From Rheinheimera lutimaris (GTDB lineage: Bacteria; Pseudomonadota; Gammaproteobacteria; Enterobacterales; Alteromonadaceae): a stretch of 64,000 nucleotides of DNA. Below are positions 7,203-14,722 of the stretch, piece after piece; positions within the stretch are counted from its first letter, which is position 1, and each line of letters begins with the position of its first letter. The notes under the pieces were generated by a model. That model was not told the DNA's origin. It made no database searches and saw only the letters and a list, made by a program, of their open reading frames with translations. Location of the stretch: NCBI RefSeq assembly GCF_013283795.1, contig NZ_JABSOD010000003.1:248001-312000 (forward strand), in the 5' to 3' direction. The position numbers and the translations under genes are program-made.

Positions 7203-8627
7203 GTGGATCAGCAAAAGATAGATATCAGAAATATCCCGGTGCATGTTGAGGTACATCAACCCGTTGGTGTCAGCGGCCAATATAACCCGCGAGACCGCAT
7301 TTATGTGCGTGCCGTTAAAGGCCTGCATCAGGCGATTCGTCGTTATATGGGGTTTGTGTTTATGGGGCTGTTTATGTTACTGCCCTGGCTGCGCTATGAG
7401 GGGCATCAGGCCATTTTGCTCGATATTACTGAGCAAAAATTCAATATTTTTGCCCTGACACTATGGCCGCAAGATTTTACCATTTTGGCGTGGCTTTTTA
7501 TTATTGCTGCTTATGCGCTATTTTTTATCACCGCTTTTTACGGCCGTGTCTGGTGCGGTTATTTATGTCCGCAATCGGTATGGACCTTTATTTTTATCTG
7601 GTTTGAAGAAAAAATTCAGGGTACACGCCATCAACGCATGAAACTGGATGCCGATCCGTGGTCTGGCAGTAAATTTATCAAAAAGGCCGCGACCCATTTT
7701 TGCTGGCTGGCGTTCTCACTGCTTACAGCATTGATTTTTGTCGGCTACTTTACCCCCGTTGGGCCGCTGTTTGCAGAATTTTTTACGCTGCAGGCAAGCT
7801 TTTGGGCGGTAGTGTCGGTGTTGTTTTTTACTCTTTGCACTTATGGCAATGCCGGTTGGATGCGCGAGATTATGTGTACACATATTTGCCCGTACGCGCG
7901 CTTTCAATCAGCAATGTTTGATAAAGACACCTTTACCGTAACTTACGATGAGAAGCGCGGTGAAAACCGAGGCCCACGCGGCCGGAAAGATAAAGATTAT
8001 AAAGACAAAGGTTTGGGAGACTGTATCGACTGTAACCTTTGTGTGCAGGTGTGCCCCACCGGTATCGATATCCGCAACGGCCTGCAGTACGAGTGTATTA
8101 ACTGCGGTGCCTGTATTGATGCCTGTGACGATACTATGACAAAAATGGGCTACCCAACCGGGCTAATCCGCTACACTACCGAGCACAGCCTGAACGGCAA
8201 ACCCACCAAGGTGCTGCGGCCAAAGCTATTGGGTTACTTATTAGTGCTGATAGTGGTATGTGGCGCCTTTGTTTGGACGTTATACAGCCGCGTGCCGTTT
8301 GAAATGAACATTATTCGTGATCGTGGTGCGCTGTATCGTGAAACTAACGAGGGGCTGGTGGAGAATACCTACACGTTGAGTATTTCGAATAAGTCGCAGC
8401 ATGCCGTGCAGTATGATTTGAGTGTAGCCTCTGACGCCAGTTTTAACTGGATAGGCCCGCATCAAGCCAGCCTTAATGGTGGCGAAACGCGCAGTGTTAC
8501 AGTAAGTTTAGCGCTCGACCCTTATGCCACAGAGCAGCGTAGTTTGGATATCAGCTTTACCGTGCAGCAAGCCGGCAATCCGGATGTTAAACTTGAGCAA
8601 ACCACGAAATTTTTTGTTGGCCGTTAA
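7203..8627 (+). CDS. ccoG: Cytochrome c oxidase accessory protein CcoG (FixG/RdxA family)
   Basis: 474 residues from a GTG start with GGAG six bases upstream. It is an inner-membrane iron-sulfur protein thought to handle copper for assembly of cbb3-type cytochrome oxidase. Several membrane helices lie in the first ~220 residues and one more near 340-360. A CGYLCPQSVWT motif sits near 117-127. Two [4Fe-4S] ferredoxin motifs lie around 274-310 (CIDCNLCVQVCP and CINCGACIDAC). A soluble periplasmic Ig-like domain ends the protein. The ccoNOP genes are not beside it; srkA and dsbA follow with tight spacing. A possible oxygen-responsive FNR-type site precedes the gene. Confidence 0.95.
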   Translation: MDQQKIDIRNIPVHVEVHQPVGVSGQYNPRDRIYVRAVKGLHQAIRRYMGFVFMGLFMLLPWLRYEGHQAILLDITEQKFNIFALTLWPQDFTILAWLFIIAAYALFFITAFYGRVWCGYLCPQSVWTFIFIWFEEKIQGTRHQRMKLDADPWSGSKFIKKAATHFCWLAFSLLTALIFVGYFTPVGPLFAEFFTLQASFWAVVSVLFFTLCTYGNAGWMREIMCTHICPYARFQSAMFDKDTFTVTYDEKRGENRGPRGRKDKDYKDKGLGDCIDCNLCVQVCPTGIDIRNGLQYECINCGACIDACDDTMTKMGYPTGLIRYTTEHSLNGKPTKVLRPKLLGYLLVLIVVCGAFVWTLYSRVPFEMNIIRDRGALYRETNEGLVENTYTLSISNKSQHAVQYDLSVASDASFNWIGPHQASLNGGETRSVTVSLALDPYATEQRSLDISFTVQQAGNPDVKLEQTTKFFVGR

Positions 8628-8635
8628 GGAGCCCT

Positions 8636-9631
8636 ATGACGGCCTTTGATTTTTCGACGCTGCAACCTGACTTGATTATTGATGCGTTGCAGCAGTTGGG
8701 GCTGGATGTCAGCTCCGGTTTGCTGGCGTTAAACAGCTATGAAAACCGCGTTTATCAGTTCAGTGCTTACCGTGCTGATGCTGTGCGGCCGGACAAGTTT
8801 GTTGTGAAGTTCTACCGACCACAACGCTGGAGTACGCCGCAGTTGCAGGAAGAGCATGATTTTGCTTTCGAGCTGGCAGCTGCCGATATACCCGTTGTGG
8901 CACCGTTGCAAATTGGCGGCCGGTCATTGCTGCAATATGGCGGTTACCACTTTGCAGTGTTCCCCAGCCGCGGCGGCAGAACTTTGGAAATTGACAACGA
9001 TGATCAACTTGCTATGTTGGGCAGGTTTCTCGGTCGTATGCATCAGGTGGGCAAAGCCAAAGCCTTTACGCAGCGCCCGGCATTCAGCATCGAAAGTCAT
9101 CTGTTGCAAAGCCGCGAGGTGCTGCAATCTCTGGAGTTTATTCCGGATTATATACGGCCGGCGTTTGACACGGCGCTAAACCAGGTTATTGAGTTAGCCG
9201 CAAAACAGTACAAGCCGGCGCAGCAGATCCGGTTGCACGGCGACTGCCACGCCGGTAACTTGTTCTATGTCGATGAAGGGCCGTTTTTTGTCGATCTGGA
9301 CGATTGCCGCAGCGGCCCTGCCATTCAGGACATTTGGATGATGCTCTCCGGTGACCGCTTACAACAGCGTGATACACTGGAACTGATGCTGGAAGAATAC
9401 GAGCAATACTGTGAATTTGACCCTGCCGAACTAAAGCTGATAGAGCCGTTGCGTGCCATGCGCATGGTGCACTATATGGCTTGGTTGGCCAGGCGCTGGC
9501 AAGATCCGGCGTTTCCAATGAACTTTCCCTGGTTTGCTACAGACAAATACTGGGAACAACAATGTATTGCCTTAAAAGAGCAACTATTTTGCTTACAACA
9601 AGTACCACTTTCATTGGTGCCAGACTACTGA
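8636..9631 (+). CDS. srkA: Stress response kinase SrkA (YihE/RdoA)
   Basis: 331 residues (E. coli 328), a cytoplasmic Ser/Thr kinase of the choline-kinase-like fold that counters stress-induced death. ATG follows TAAGGAG eight bases after ccoG. The catalytic loop LHGDCHAGN is near residues 199-207 and the metal-binding VDLDD near 218-222. The order srkA-dsbA is the same as in E. coli, where the pair is cotranscribed and Cpx-responsive, so the 49-base gap to dsbA suggests one transcript here as well. Confidence 0.95.
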   Translation: MTAFDFSTLQPDLIIDALQQLGLDVSSGLLALNSYENRVYQFSAYRADAVRPDKFVVKFYRPQRWSTPQLQEEHDFAFELAAADIPVVAPLQIGGRSLLQYGGYHFAVFPSRGGRTLEIDNDDQLAMLGRFLGRMHQVGKAKAFTQRPAFSIESHLLQSREVLQSLEFIPDYIRPAFDTALNQVIELAAKQYKPAQQIRLHGDCHAGNLFYVDEGPFFVDLDDCRSGPAIQDIWMMLSGDRLQQRDTLELMLEEYEQYCEFDPAELKLIEPLRAMRMVHYMAWLARRWQDPAFPMNFPWFATDKYWEQQCIALKEQLFCLQQVPLSLVPDY

Positions 9632-9680
9632 GTTTTTGTTAAGCTGTGGCTTAATTGCCTACTAAAGGACATTACCCAAG

Positions 9681-10322
9681 ATGAAAAAGCTGTTATCTGT
9701 ATGTGTATTTGCGTTATTGCTGCCGTTGGCGGCGTCTGCCAACAGTAAGTTCCAGCAGGGCAAACATTATGATGTTATTGCTGAGCAAACTACAGCTAAG
9801 GCCGAAGTAAAAGAGTACTTCTCGTTTTACTGCGGTGGCTGTAATGCGTTCGAGCCGATAGCACAAAGCCTGGCAAAAAAACTGCCGGCCGACGCTGAAT
9901 TTAAAAAAGTGCATGTCGATTTTATCCGCGCGGCATCGCCGGAAATTCAAAACGCCCTGGCCCGGGCGTATTTGGTTGCGAAGTCTCAAGGTAAAGGTGA
10001 CCAGGTGGCCAGTGCCATTTTTAAGCAAATTCACCGTAACCGTGCGCCGTTCAGCAATGAAAATGATATTCGTAACCTGGTACTTATCAACGACATCGAC
10101 GCTGAAACCTATGATAAAGCGATGAAAAGCTTCTCTGTGCGCGGTGCGGCGAATCAGATGAAAAAAGAGCAGGACGAGTTATCTGAAAAGCGCATTTTAA
10201 CCGGCGTGCCAATGTTGGTGGTAAACGGTAAGTACAAAATTAACAACGCAGCTCTGGATAAAAGAAATATGGAAGCCGAGCTGCAAGAGCTGGTTAACTA
10301 CCTGCTGCAAAAAGACGCTTAA
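9681..10322 (+). CDS. dsbA: Thiol:disulfide interchange protein DsbA with CGGC active site
   Basis: 213 residues with a Sec signal peptide (cleavage near residue 20, ASA). It is a periplasmic oxidase that puts disulfide bonds into exported proteins. The thioredoxin-fold active site YCGGC is at residues 51-54 and the cis-proline is P177 in TGVPM. The dipeptide between the two cysteines is Gly-Gly, not the Pro-His of E. coli DsbA; this dipeptide is known to tune redox potential. The FxFYC context, length and srkA linkage still say DsbA. A strong terminator follows 17 bases after the stop. Confidence 0.93.
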   Translation: MKKLLSVCVFALLLPLAASANSKFQQGKHYDVIAEQTTAKAEVKEYFSFYCGGCNAFEPIAQSLAKKLPADAEFKKVHVDFIRAASPEIQNALARAYLVAKSQGKGDQVASAIFKQIHRNRAPFSNENDIRNLVLINDIDAETYDKAMKSFSVRGAANQMKKEQDELSEKRILTGVPMLVVNGKYKINNAALDKRNMEAELQELVNYLLQKDA

Positions 10323-10339
10323 ACCGGTTTATGTATACC

Positions 10340-10366
10340 AAGGCAGCTATAAGCTGCCTTTTGTTT
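10340..10366 (+). terminator. Rho-independent terminator after dsbA
   Basis: AAGGCAGCT / ATA / AGCTGCCTT is a perfect 9-bp stem followed by TTGTTT. It closes the ccoG-srkA-dsbA unit. Confidence 0.85.
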
Positions 10367-10375
10367 ATGCAGAAT

Positions 10376-11239
10376 TCAGCGCGGTACATCAATGCGTTGT
10401 TTTACGTACTTTAGTTGCGCCACTATGGTAAAAGTCATAATCACCAGCAGTGACCAGGAACTCCACTTGCCTAAATGTACCACCGACCAGGCGCCGAGCT
10501 GATTAGGGTAACTCCATAACCCCATAAAGGTGCTGATATTCTCTGCCAGCCAGATAAAAAAGCCCACCAGCACAAAGCCCAGCAACAGCGGCATACTGCG
10601 TTCGCGATCCAGCGGCGTAAAGTACACCACAGTGCGGGCATACAGCCCCAGGGTGGCGGCCGCAATGTACCAGCGATAATCGCCGATATAATGATGGCTA
10701 AAAAAATTAGCATAAATTAACAGCGCCACCAGCACCGCCATCCAGTAAGGCGGATGATGCACCACCCGCTGCTGCAGTAAGCGCCAGCTCTGAATAATAT
10801 AACTGCCCACTGCGGCATACATAAAACCGGCAAACAGCGGTACACCAAACAGCTTGCTGTAAGCAAAATCAGGGTAGCTCCATGACTGAATAGCGCCCGA
10901 CGTTTTAAACACTTCCAACGCAAATCCAACCAGGTGGAACAAACAAATGGCTTTTAACTCATCAATCGTTTCCAGCTTGCTCCACACCATCCAATATTGG
11001 ATCAGCAGCGCCAGAATAAGCAGCACATCATAACGCGGTATGATCCAAACACCGGCGCGCGGCACCAGCAGCACAGAGGCAAAAAACAACACAACAAATA
11101 AACAGGCCCGCGCTTGTTTCAGACCAAAAAACCAGAACTCCCAGCAAAACCGCTGCAACCCGGCTGTATTCTGAGGTGGTGTAACCTGCATTAACCAATG
11201 GTCCAGCCGATTAACGGCAGCAACAGAAAACGATGACAT
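10376..11239 (-). CDS. DUF817 family integral membrane protein
   Basis: 287 residues from ATG 11239; the longer reading frame to 11296 lacks a convincing start. The protein has about seven to eight hydrophobic helices, with conserved-looking loops FWFFGLKQARAC near the N-terminus and NFFSHHYIGDYRWY near the middle, as in the DUF817 family of inner-membrane proteins. No function is established. The gene faces the dsbA operon tail-to-tail and is divergent from the hypothetical gene at 11354. Confidence 0.8.
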   Translation of the reverse strand: MSSFSVAAVNRLDHWLMQVTPPQNTAGLQRFCWEFWFFGLKQARACLFVVLFFASVLLVPRAGVWIIPRYDVLLILALLIQYWMVWSKLETIDELKAICLFHLVGFALEVFKTSGAIQSWSYPDFAYSKLFGVPLFAGFMYAAVGSYIIQSWRLLQQRVVHHPPYWMAVLVALLIYANFFSHHYIGDYRWYIAAATLGLYARTVVYFTPLDRERSMPLLLGFVLVGFFIWLAENISTFMGLWSYPNQLGAWSVVHLGKWSSWSLLVIMTFTIVAQLKYVKQRIDVPR

Positions 11240-11353
11240 TTTGCTTTCCCGGGCAGAGTAATAATTAAAATTAACCCGCGGTAACCCCGCAGGCAAGTGC
11301 TTATATTACAGCTTATGTTAGAGTAGCCAGCTGAATTACTGCTGAGCAACACT

Positions 11354-11893
11354 ATGAAAACCCTATCGATATCAGCATCAGGTTTTGGTGATACAGCTGC
11401 CAGCGTCCGCGTATATATCGCTAACCGGCCACCGATGGCGGAGTATACAGAGTTAAAGACGGTACAATCACTGCACAGCGGCGAAATAGAGGCGATAAAC
11501 CGTGCCTGTGGCAATGGCTGGCGCAAGGTATTTAATGTTTATGCCAAGCTGCTGTTTACCCCGGGTGTTAAGCAGTTTAGCTTTGCGCAGCAAGCGGGTA
11601 GTTGGCAGCAGTACCGTGAGCAGCATTTACTGCAGGCCGGCAGCAACACGGCGTTATTGTTTAGTGCGCCGGATCTGACGCCCGCAGCCAATGCCGTGCA
11701 TATTATTGCCGGCCGCACTCATGCCAAAGCGCTGCTGGATGCGGGGTTGCCGGCGCAATTTAGCTGGTTGGATCATGAGTTTGCCGTTGATAATCATCTG
11801 CGCGTGTTAGTATGCCCTTACTTTGACTACCGCCAGCTGAACAACGAAAAGCTGACCCGTCTGGCCGGGCTGATAAAGGCATTGGATGAGTAA
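11354..11893 (+). CDS. Conserved hypothetical protein overlapping a nucleotidyltransferase-like gene
   Basis: 179 residues, soluble, no signal peptide or membrane segment. I recall similar proteins of unknown function in Alteromonadales (possibly the DUF6942 family, not certain). Readable stretches include NRACGNGWRKVFNVYAKLL and LRVLVCPYFDYRQLN. The last 8 bases overlap the next gene, so the two are almost certainly cotranscribed. No catalytic motif is evident. Confidence 0.65.
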   Translation: MKTLSISASGFGDTAASVRVYIANRPPMAEYTELKTVQSLHSGEIEAINRACGNGWRKVFNVYAKLLFTPGVKQFSFAQQAGSWQQYREQHLLQAGSNTALLFSAPDLTPAANAVHIIAGRTHAKALLDAGLPAQFSWLDHEFAVDNHLRVLVCPYFDYRQLNNEKLTRLAGLIKALDE

Positions 11894-12356
11894 TAATAAT
11901 TTACAGGCACAGCTGCAGCAGCTTAGTAGCTTATTGCAACCCTATCAGTTTGGTGTCGGCGGCAGTTGCCTGCTGTGGCAGTTGGGGTTGGAAACGACGC
12001 CGAACGACATTGATATTGTATGTAGCGAACAGGATTTTGCCGCGATCTGTCAGGTGTTGTCAGCCGATTTTAAACCGCAGCTAACATTGCCGCATGCCGA
12101 TTATGTCTCCGCGCACTTTGCCTGTTTCAGCCGTGAAGGTTGGCCTGATATTGAACTGATGGCCGGTATCGCCGTAAAGCAAAATCACACTGTGGTTAGT
12201 TGGACATTTAAGCCGCAGCATTGTCACTGGCAAGACGGTGTTTGCTGGATGCCGCCGGCCGATTGGATGCAACTGTATCAGCTGTTTAACCGGCCGCAGC
12301 GGGTGGCACAGTTGCGGCGTTATTTAGTACAGCTGCGGTTAAACAGCCTGAGTTAG
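11886..12356 (+). CDS. Nucleotidyltransferase-fold protein
   Basis: 156 residues starting at ATG 11886 within the end of the previous gene. Residues ~23-45 (GVGGSCLLWQLGL then NDIDIVCS) fit the GGS plus D-x-D core of minimal nucleotidyltransferases, and IELM further on could carry the third carboxylate. Such proteins transfer nucleotides to small molecules or proteins, and related folds occur in toxin or antitoxin roles. The substrate is unknown. Its stop overlaps by 4 bases the end of the convergent DUF4920 gene. Confidence 0.65.
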   Translation: MSNNNLQAQLQQLSSLLQPYQFGVGGSCLLWQLGLETTPNDIDIVCSEQDFAAICQVLSADFKPQLTLPHADYVSAHFACFSREGWPDIELMAGIAVKQNHTVVSWTFKPQHCHWQDGVCWMPPADWMQLYQLFNRPQRVAQLRRYLVQLRLNSLS

Positions 12357-12814
12357 TCGGTTATTTCCACTGAGGTAGGCACCAGTTGATACAGCGTTAC
12401 CGGCTCTGTGACTTTTGTCGGGTCAAATACGCTGCCACTTTTTTCTGCCTGTTCCTCCAGATAGTCAATACTGGCTTGCAGGTTCATCGGTAGCGGTTGA
12501 ATGCGGCCATGCGCATAAGCAGTTTTGCCCATACTGCTAAGCGGAAATACCATATCACCATCACGTACTTTGATACGGAACGTCGGCGCATCCTCCGCCG
12601 CTGCCAACGTCATCCAGCAGCCTTGTTTTTTACACACCGCCTGAATTTTACCGGTCACGGTAATGTCTTGTTGCAGATAAGCCGCGGGGTTGGCGACAAC
12701 ATCCGTCACCGCTACTACATGGGTTTTATCAAATTCCGGGCCAAAGCTCAGCGGTGCAGCTTGCAGTGTAAACAGGCCGGCTGCTACCAACGCAGCAAAA
12801 ACGGTTTTACGCAT
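12353..12814 (-). CDS. DUF4920 exported protein
   Basis: 153 residues with a clear Sec signal peptide (MRKTVFAALVAAGLFTLQAA). The mature part contains VTGKIQAVCKKQGCWMTL, the signature of DUF4920, an OB-fold-like periplasmic domain with a conserved Cys pair that may bind metal or be redox active. Function is not known. Its start is about 280 bases upstream of the divergent porin gene. Confidence 0.78.
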   Translation of the reverse strand: MRKTVFAALVAAGLFTLQAAPLSFGPEFDKTHVVAVTDVVANPAAYLQQDITVTGKIQAVCKKQGCWMTLAAAEDAPTFRIKVRDGDMVFPLSSMGKTAYAHGRIQPLPMNLQASIDYLEEQAEKSGSVFDPTKVTEPVTLYQLVPTSVEITD

Positions 12815-13032
12815 ATCATCTCTCCTTGTTGATTAGCGTTATTGTCGTTGTAGCCAGGCGCAAAGGCAAGGTTGTTAACGTGTGTTGCATAAATTAAAGC
12901 GGATCAGGGACGAATATAGCCCGGTTACAGCTGGATTATATTGATGACTAACGTTACTGCTTAACTTTTAAACTAACCCCGCCTTAAAAGTGAGCAAACA
13001 GTTTCTGTTTGTGAATTTTAATTGAACTTTAA

Positions 13033-13061
13033 TTTACATTTTAATTCCCTGTCGCTAGTAT
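13033..13061 (+). promoter_or_regulatory. Sigma-70 promoter of the porin gene
   Basis: TTTACA (13033-13038) and TAGTAT (13056-13061) are separated by exactly 17 bases, and transcription would start about 30 bases ahead of the porin ATG. The -35 box matches 5 of 6 consensus positions and the -10 box 4 of 6. Confidence 0.5.
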
Positions 13062-13096
13062 GCGCGCCGCAATGACCAACTTAGGGAACTAAAACA

Positions 13097-13888
13097 ATGA
13101 CGTTAAAGTATGTATTACCTGTAATCGCACTGACAGCCTCTGCTGCACTGTCTGCGGAAGAATATCAAGTATTCACCAGCCTGACTGCAGATCATGTGCG
13201 TGTTAGCGGTGACAACGAAACTAACTGGCACCTGAACGGCACTTACTTCTTCGACAAGAAGCAAACCTTAGGCCCGTTGGATCAATTTGAATACATTAAT
13301 AAAGTCAGCAATGTAAATGCCGGCTTTAACCGCAGCTACGACCGCAACTTCTGGAATGTTGGCGGTGAATACTTTGCCGACAACAAATTAGTTTTTTCTG
13401 CAGCGCATAGCCGTACCAGCGGTTTCTACAGCAATAAAGTAGGCATTGGCTACCTAATCTCTGACGACATTATCGTACGCGCAGAAGCCTCTAAGCCAAA
13501 AGATGGCAGCACCTCATACCTGTTCTCCGGTAGCTATAACCACCAGTTACAAGGCAGCGACTATGTTGGTTTTACTGCCAGTGTTGATGACGAGTTTGAT
13601 TTCTTTACTCTGAGCAGCAAATATTTTGCTGCCCTGGGTGAAGACCGTTATATCGCTGTAGGCGTGTCACTGGCTGACAACGATGGCAGCTCAAGCTGGG
13701 GCGCAGCAGCAGATTACTACTTCTCTAAAATGACTTCAGTAGGTGTTAGCTACAATAAAGCTGACGATTACAGCCTGAATGCCAAGCACTTCTTTAACCG
13801 TAACTGGGCATTAGTGGCCGGCTTTGGCAGCAACACTGACAGTTCTGATACCAAAGTTTACAGCTTAGGCGTAAACGGCCAGTTCTAA
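13097..13888 (+). CDS. Putative outer-membrane porin
   Basis: 263 residues with a signal peptide (cleavage near ALSAEE). The mature protein is an alternation of short amphipathic strands rich in Ser, Tyr, Asn and Gly and ends in Phe (LGVNGQF), the usual last residue of beta-barrel outer-membrane proteins. It resembles the putative porins of Alteromonadales. Codon choice is narrow, as in highly expressed genes. A clear promoter and strong terminator make it monocistronic. The transported solute is not predictable. Confidence 0.75.
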   Translation: MTLKYVLPVIALTASAALSAEEYQVFTSLTADHVRVSGDNETNWHLNGTYFFDKKQTLGPLDQFEYINKVSNVNAGFNRSYDRNFWNVGGEYFADNKLVFSAAHSRTSGFYSNKVGIGYLISDDIIVRAEASKPKDGSTSYLFSGSYNHQLQGSDYVGFTASVDDEFDFFTLSSKYFAALGEDRYIAVGVSLADNDGSSSWGAAADYYFSKMTSVGVSYNKADDYSLNAKHFFNRNWALVAGFGSNTDSSDTKVYSLGVNGQF

Positions 13889-13917
13889 ATTTTCCTTGGT
13901 AGCTACACGAGTGTTTT

Positions 13918-13943
13918 GGGGCAACAGTTGTTGCCCCTTTTTT
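13918..13943 (+). terminator. Rho-independent terminator of the porin gene
   Basis: GGGGCAAC / AGTT / GTTGCCCC forms a perfect 8-bp stem directly followed by six T. Confidence 0.92.
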
Positions 13944-13967
13944 ATGTTTGTTATCCCAACAACGGCT

Positions 13968-14336
13968 TTAGGTACTTGCCGGCGGTTTAATCAGTGATTC
14001 AGCCGGAATACCCAGACCTTCGTGCAGCCGCCAAATCATTTTCAGAGTTAATGAGCGTTTGTAATTTAGAATTTCATAAACCCGGTTGCTTTTGCCGATC
14101 ATCGGTTCCAAGTCTTTTACCGTTAAGCCTTTGCGATCCATTTCAAACTTAATGGCTTCCACCGCATCAGGCAAGTCCATAGGGAAGTGTTTTGCTTCGT
14201 AGGCTTCAATCAGCGTAACCATTACATCCAGCTTTTCGCCTTCTGGCGTGTCCGGTTGGGCCAGCATCAGTTGTTCGATTTCCTGCAACGCTGCACGGTA
14301 GTCGGCTTCGTTTTTGATAGGTTTAATATCCATCAT
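13968..14336 (-). CDS. higA: HigA-family antitoxin
   Basis: 122 residues, with ATG at 14336 (and 14333). The N-terminal half is helical and acidic, and the C-terminal half (about residues 65-115) holds an XRE-type helix-turn-helix ending MIWRLHEGLGIPAESLIKP. HigA proteins neutralise the HigB endoribonuclease and repress the operon. It follows higB by 14 bases on the same strand; the toxin-first order is characteristic of higBA. Its likely operator is the palindrome at 14665-14681. Confidence 0.9.
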   Translation of the reverse strand: MMDIKPIKNEADYRAALQEIEQLMLAQPDTPEGEKLDVMVTLIEAYEAKHFPMDLPDAVEAIKFEMDRKGLTVKDLEPMIGKSNRVYEILNYKRSLTLKMIWRLHEGLGIPAESLIKPPAST

Positions 14337-14350
14337 TGCTGCTCCGGCGG

Positions 14351-14653
14351 TTATATGGTTTGCACATCAATCTGATCATACTGACTGTGAGTACCAACAA
14401 ACCGTACATAAACGACCTTGTAGGCATAGTTAATCCAAACAACCAGCCGGTATTTGTTACCGGCTATATTAAATACCACTCTGCCATCTTTGAGAATGCT
14501 GGCATGCCGGAAATCCTGCTTTACATCTGCAGGTGACTGCCAGTCAGCACTTAGCACATAGCGATGCCAGGCAAGAATAGGCTCCCTGGCATCGCTATAT
14601 TCCGGCTTATCCTGCCAGAACGCTTTTAACGTAGAGAGTGCAATGATTCTCAT
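14351..14653 (-). CDS. higB: HigB-family toxin (ribosome-dependent mRNA endonuclease)
   Basis: 100 residues starting MRIIALSTLKAFWQDKPEY, the normal HigB start, with the RelE-superfamily core DFRHASILKDGRVVFNIAGN and VRFVGTHSQYDQID near the end. HigB cleaves translated mRNA when HigA is degraded. The predicted -10 box ends only six bases before the ATG and no Shine-Dalgarno sequence is visible, so the toxin message may be leaderless. Confidence 0.92.
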   Translation of the reverse strand: MRIIALSTLKAFWQDKPEYSDAREPILAWHRYVLSADWQSPADVKQDFRHASILKDGRVVFNIAGNKYRLVVWINYAYKVVYVRFVGTHSQYDQIDVQTI

Positions 14654-14659
14654 AGCGCA

Positions 14660-14688
14660 ATCATAGTCCCATTATGGGACTTTTGCAA
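14660..14688 (-). promoter_or_regulatory. higBA promoter with embedded HigA operator
   Basis: On the reverse strand, TTGCAA (14688-14683) and TATGAT (14665-14660) are 17 bases apart. The spacer contains most of the perfect palindrome AGTCCCAT-T-ATGGGACT (14665-14681). A bound antitoxin would cover the polymerase site. This is a textbook autorepression layout. Confidence 0.8.
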
Positions 14689-14722
14689 TTGTGTATTTTT
14701 TGCCGGCCACTCAGATAGCACC

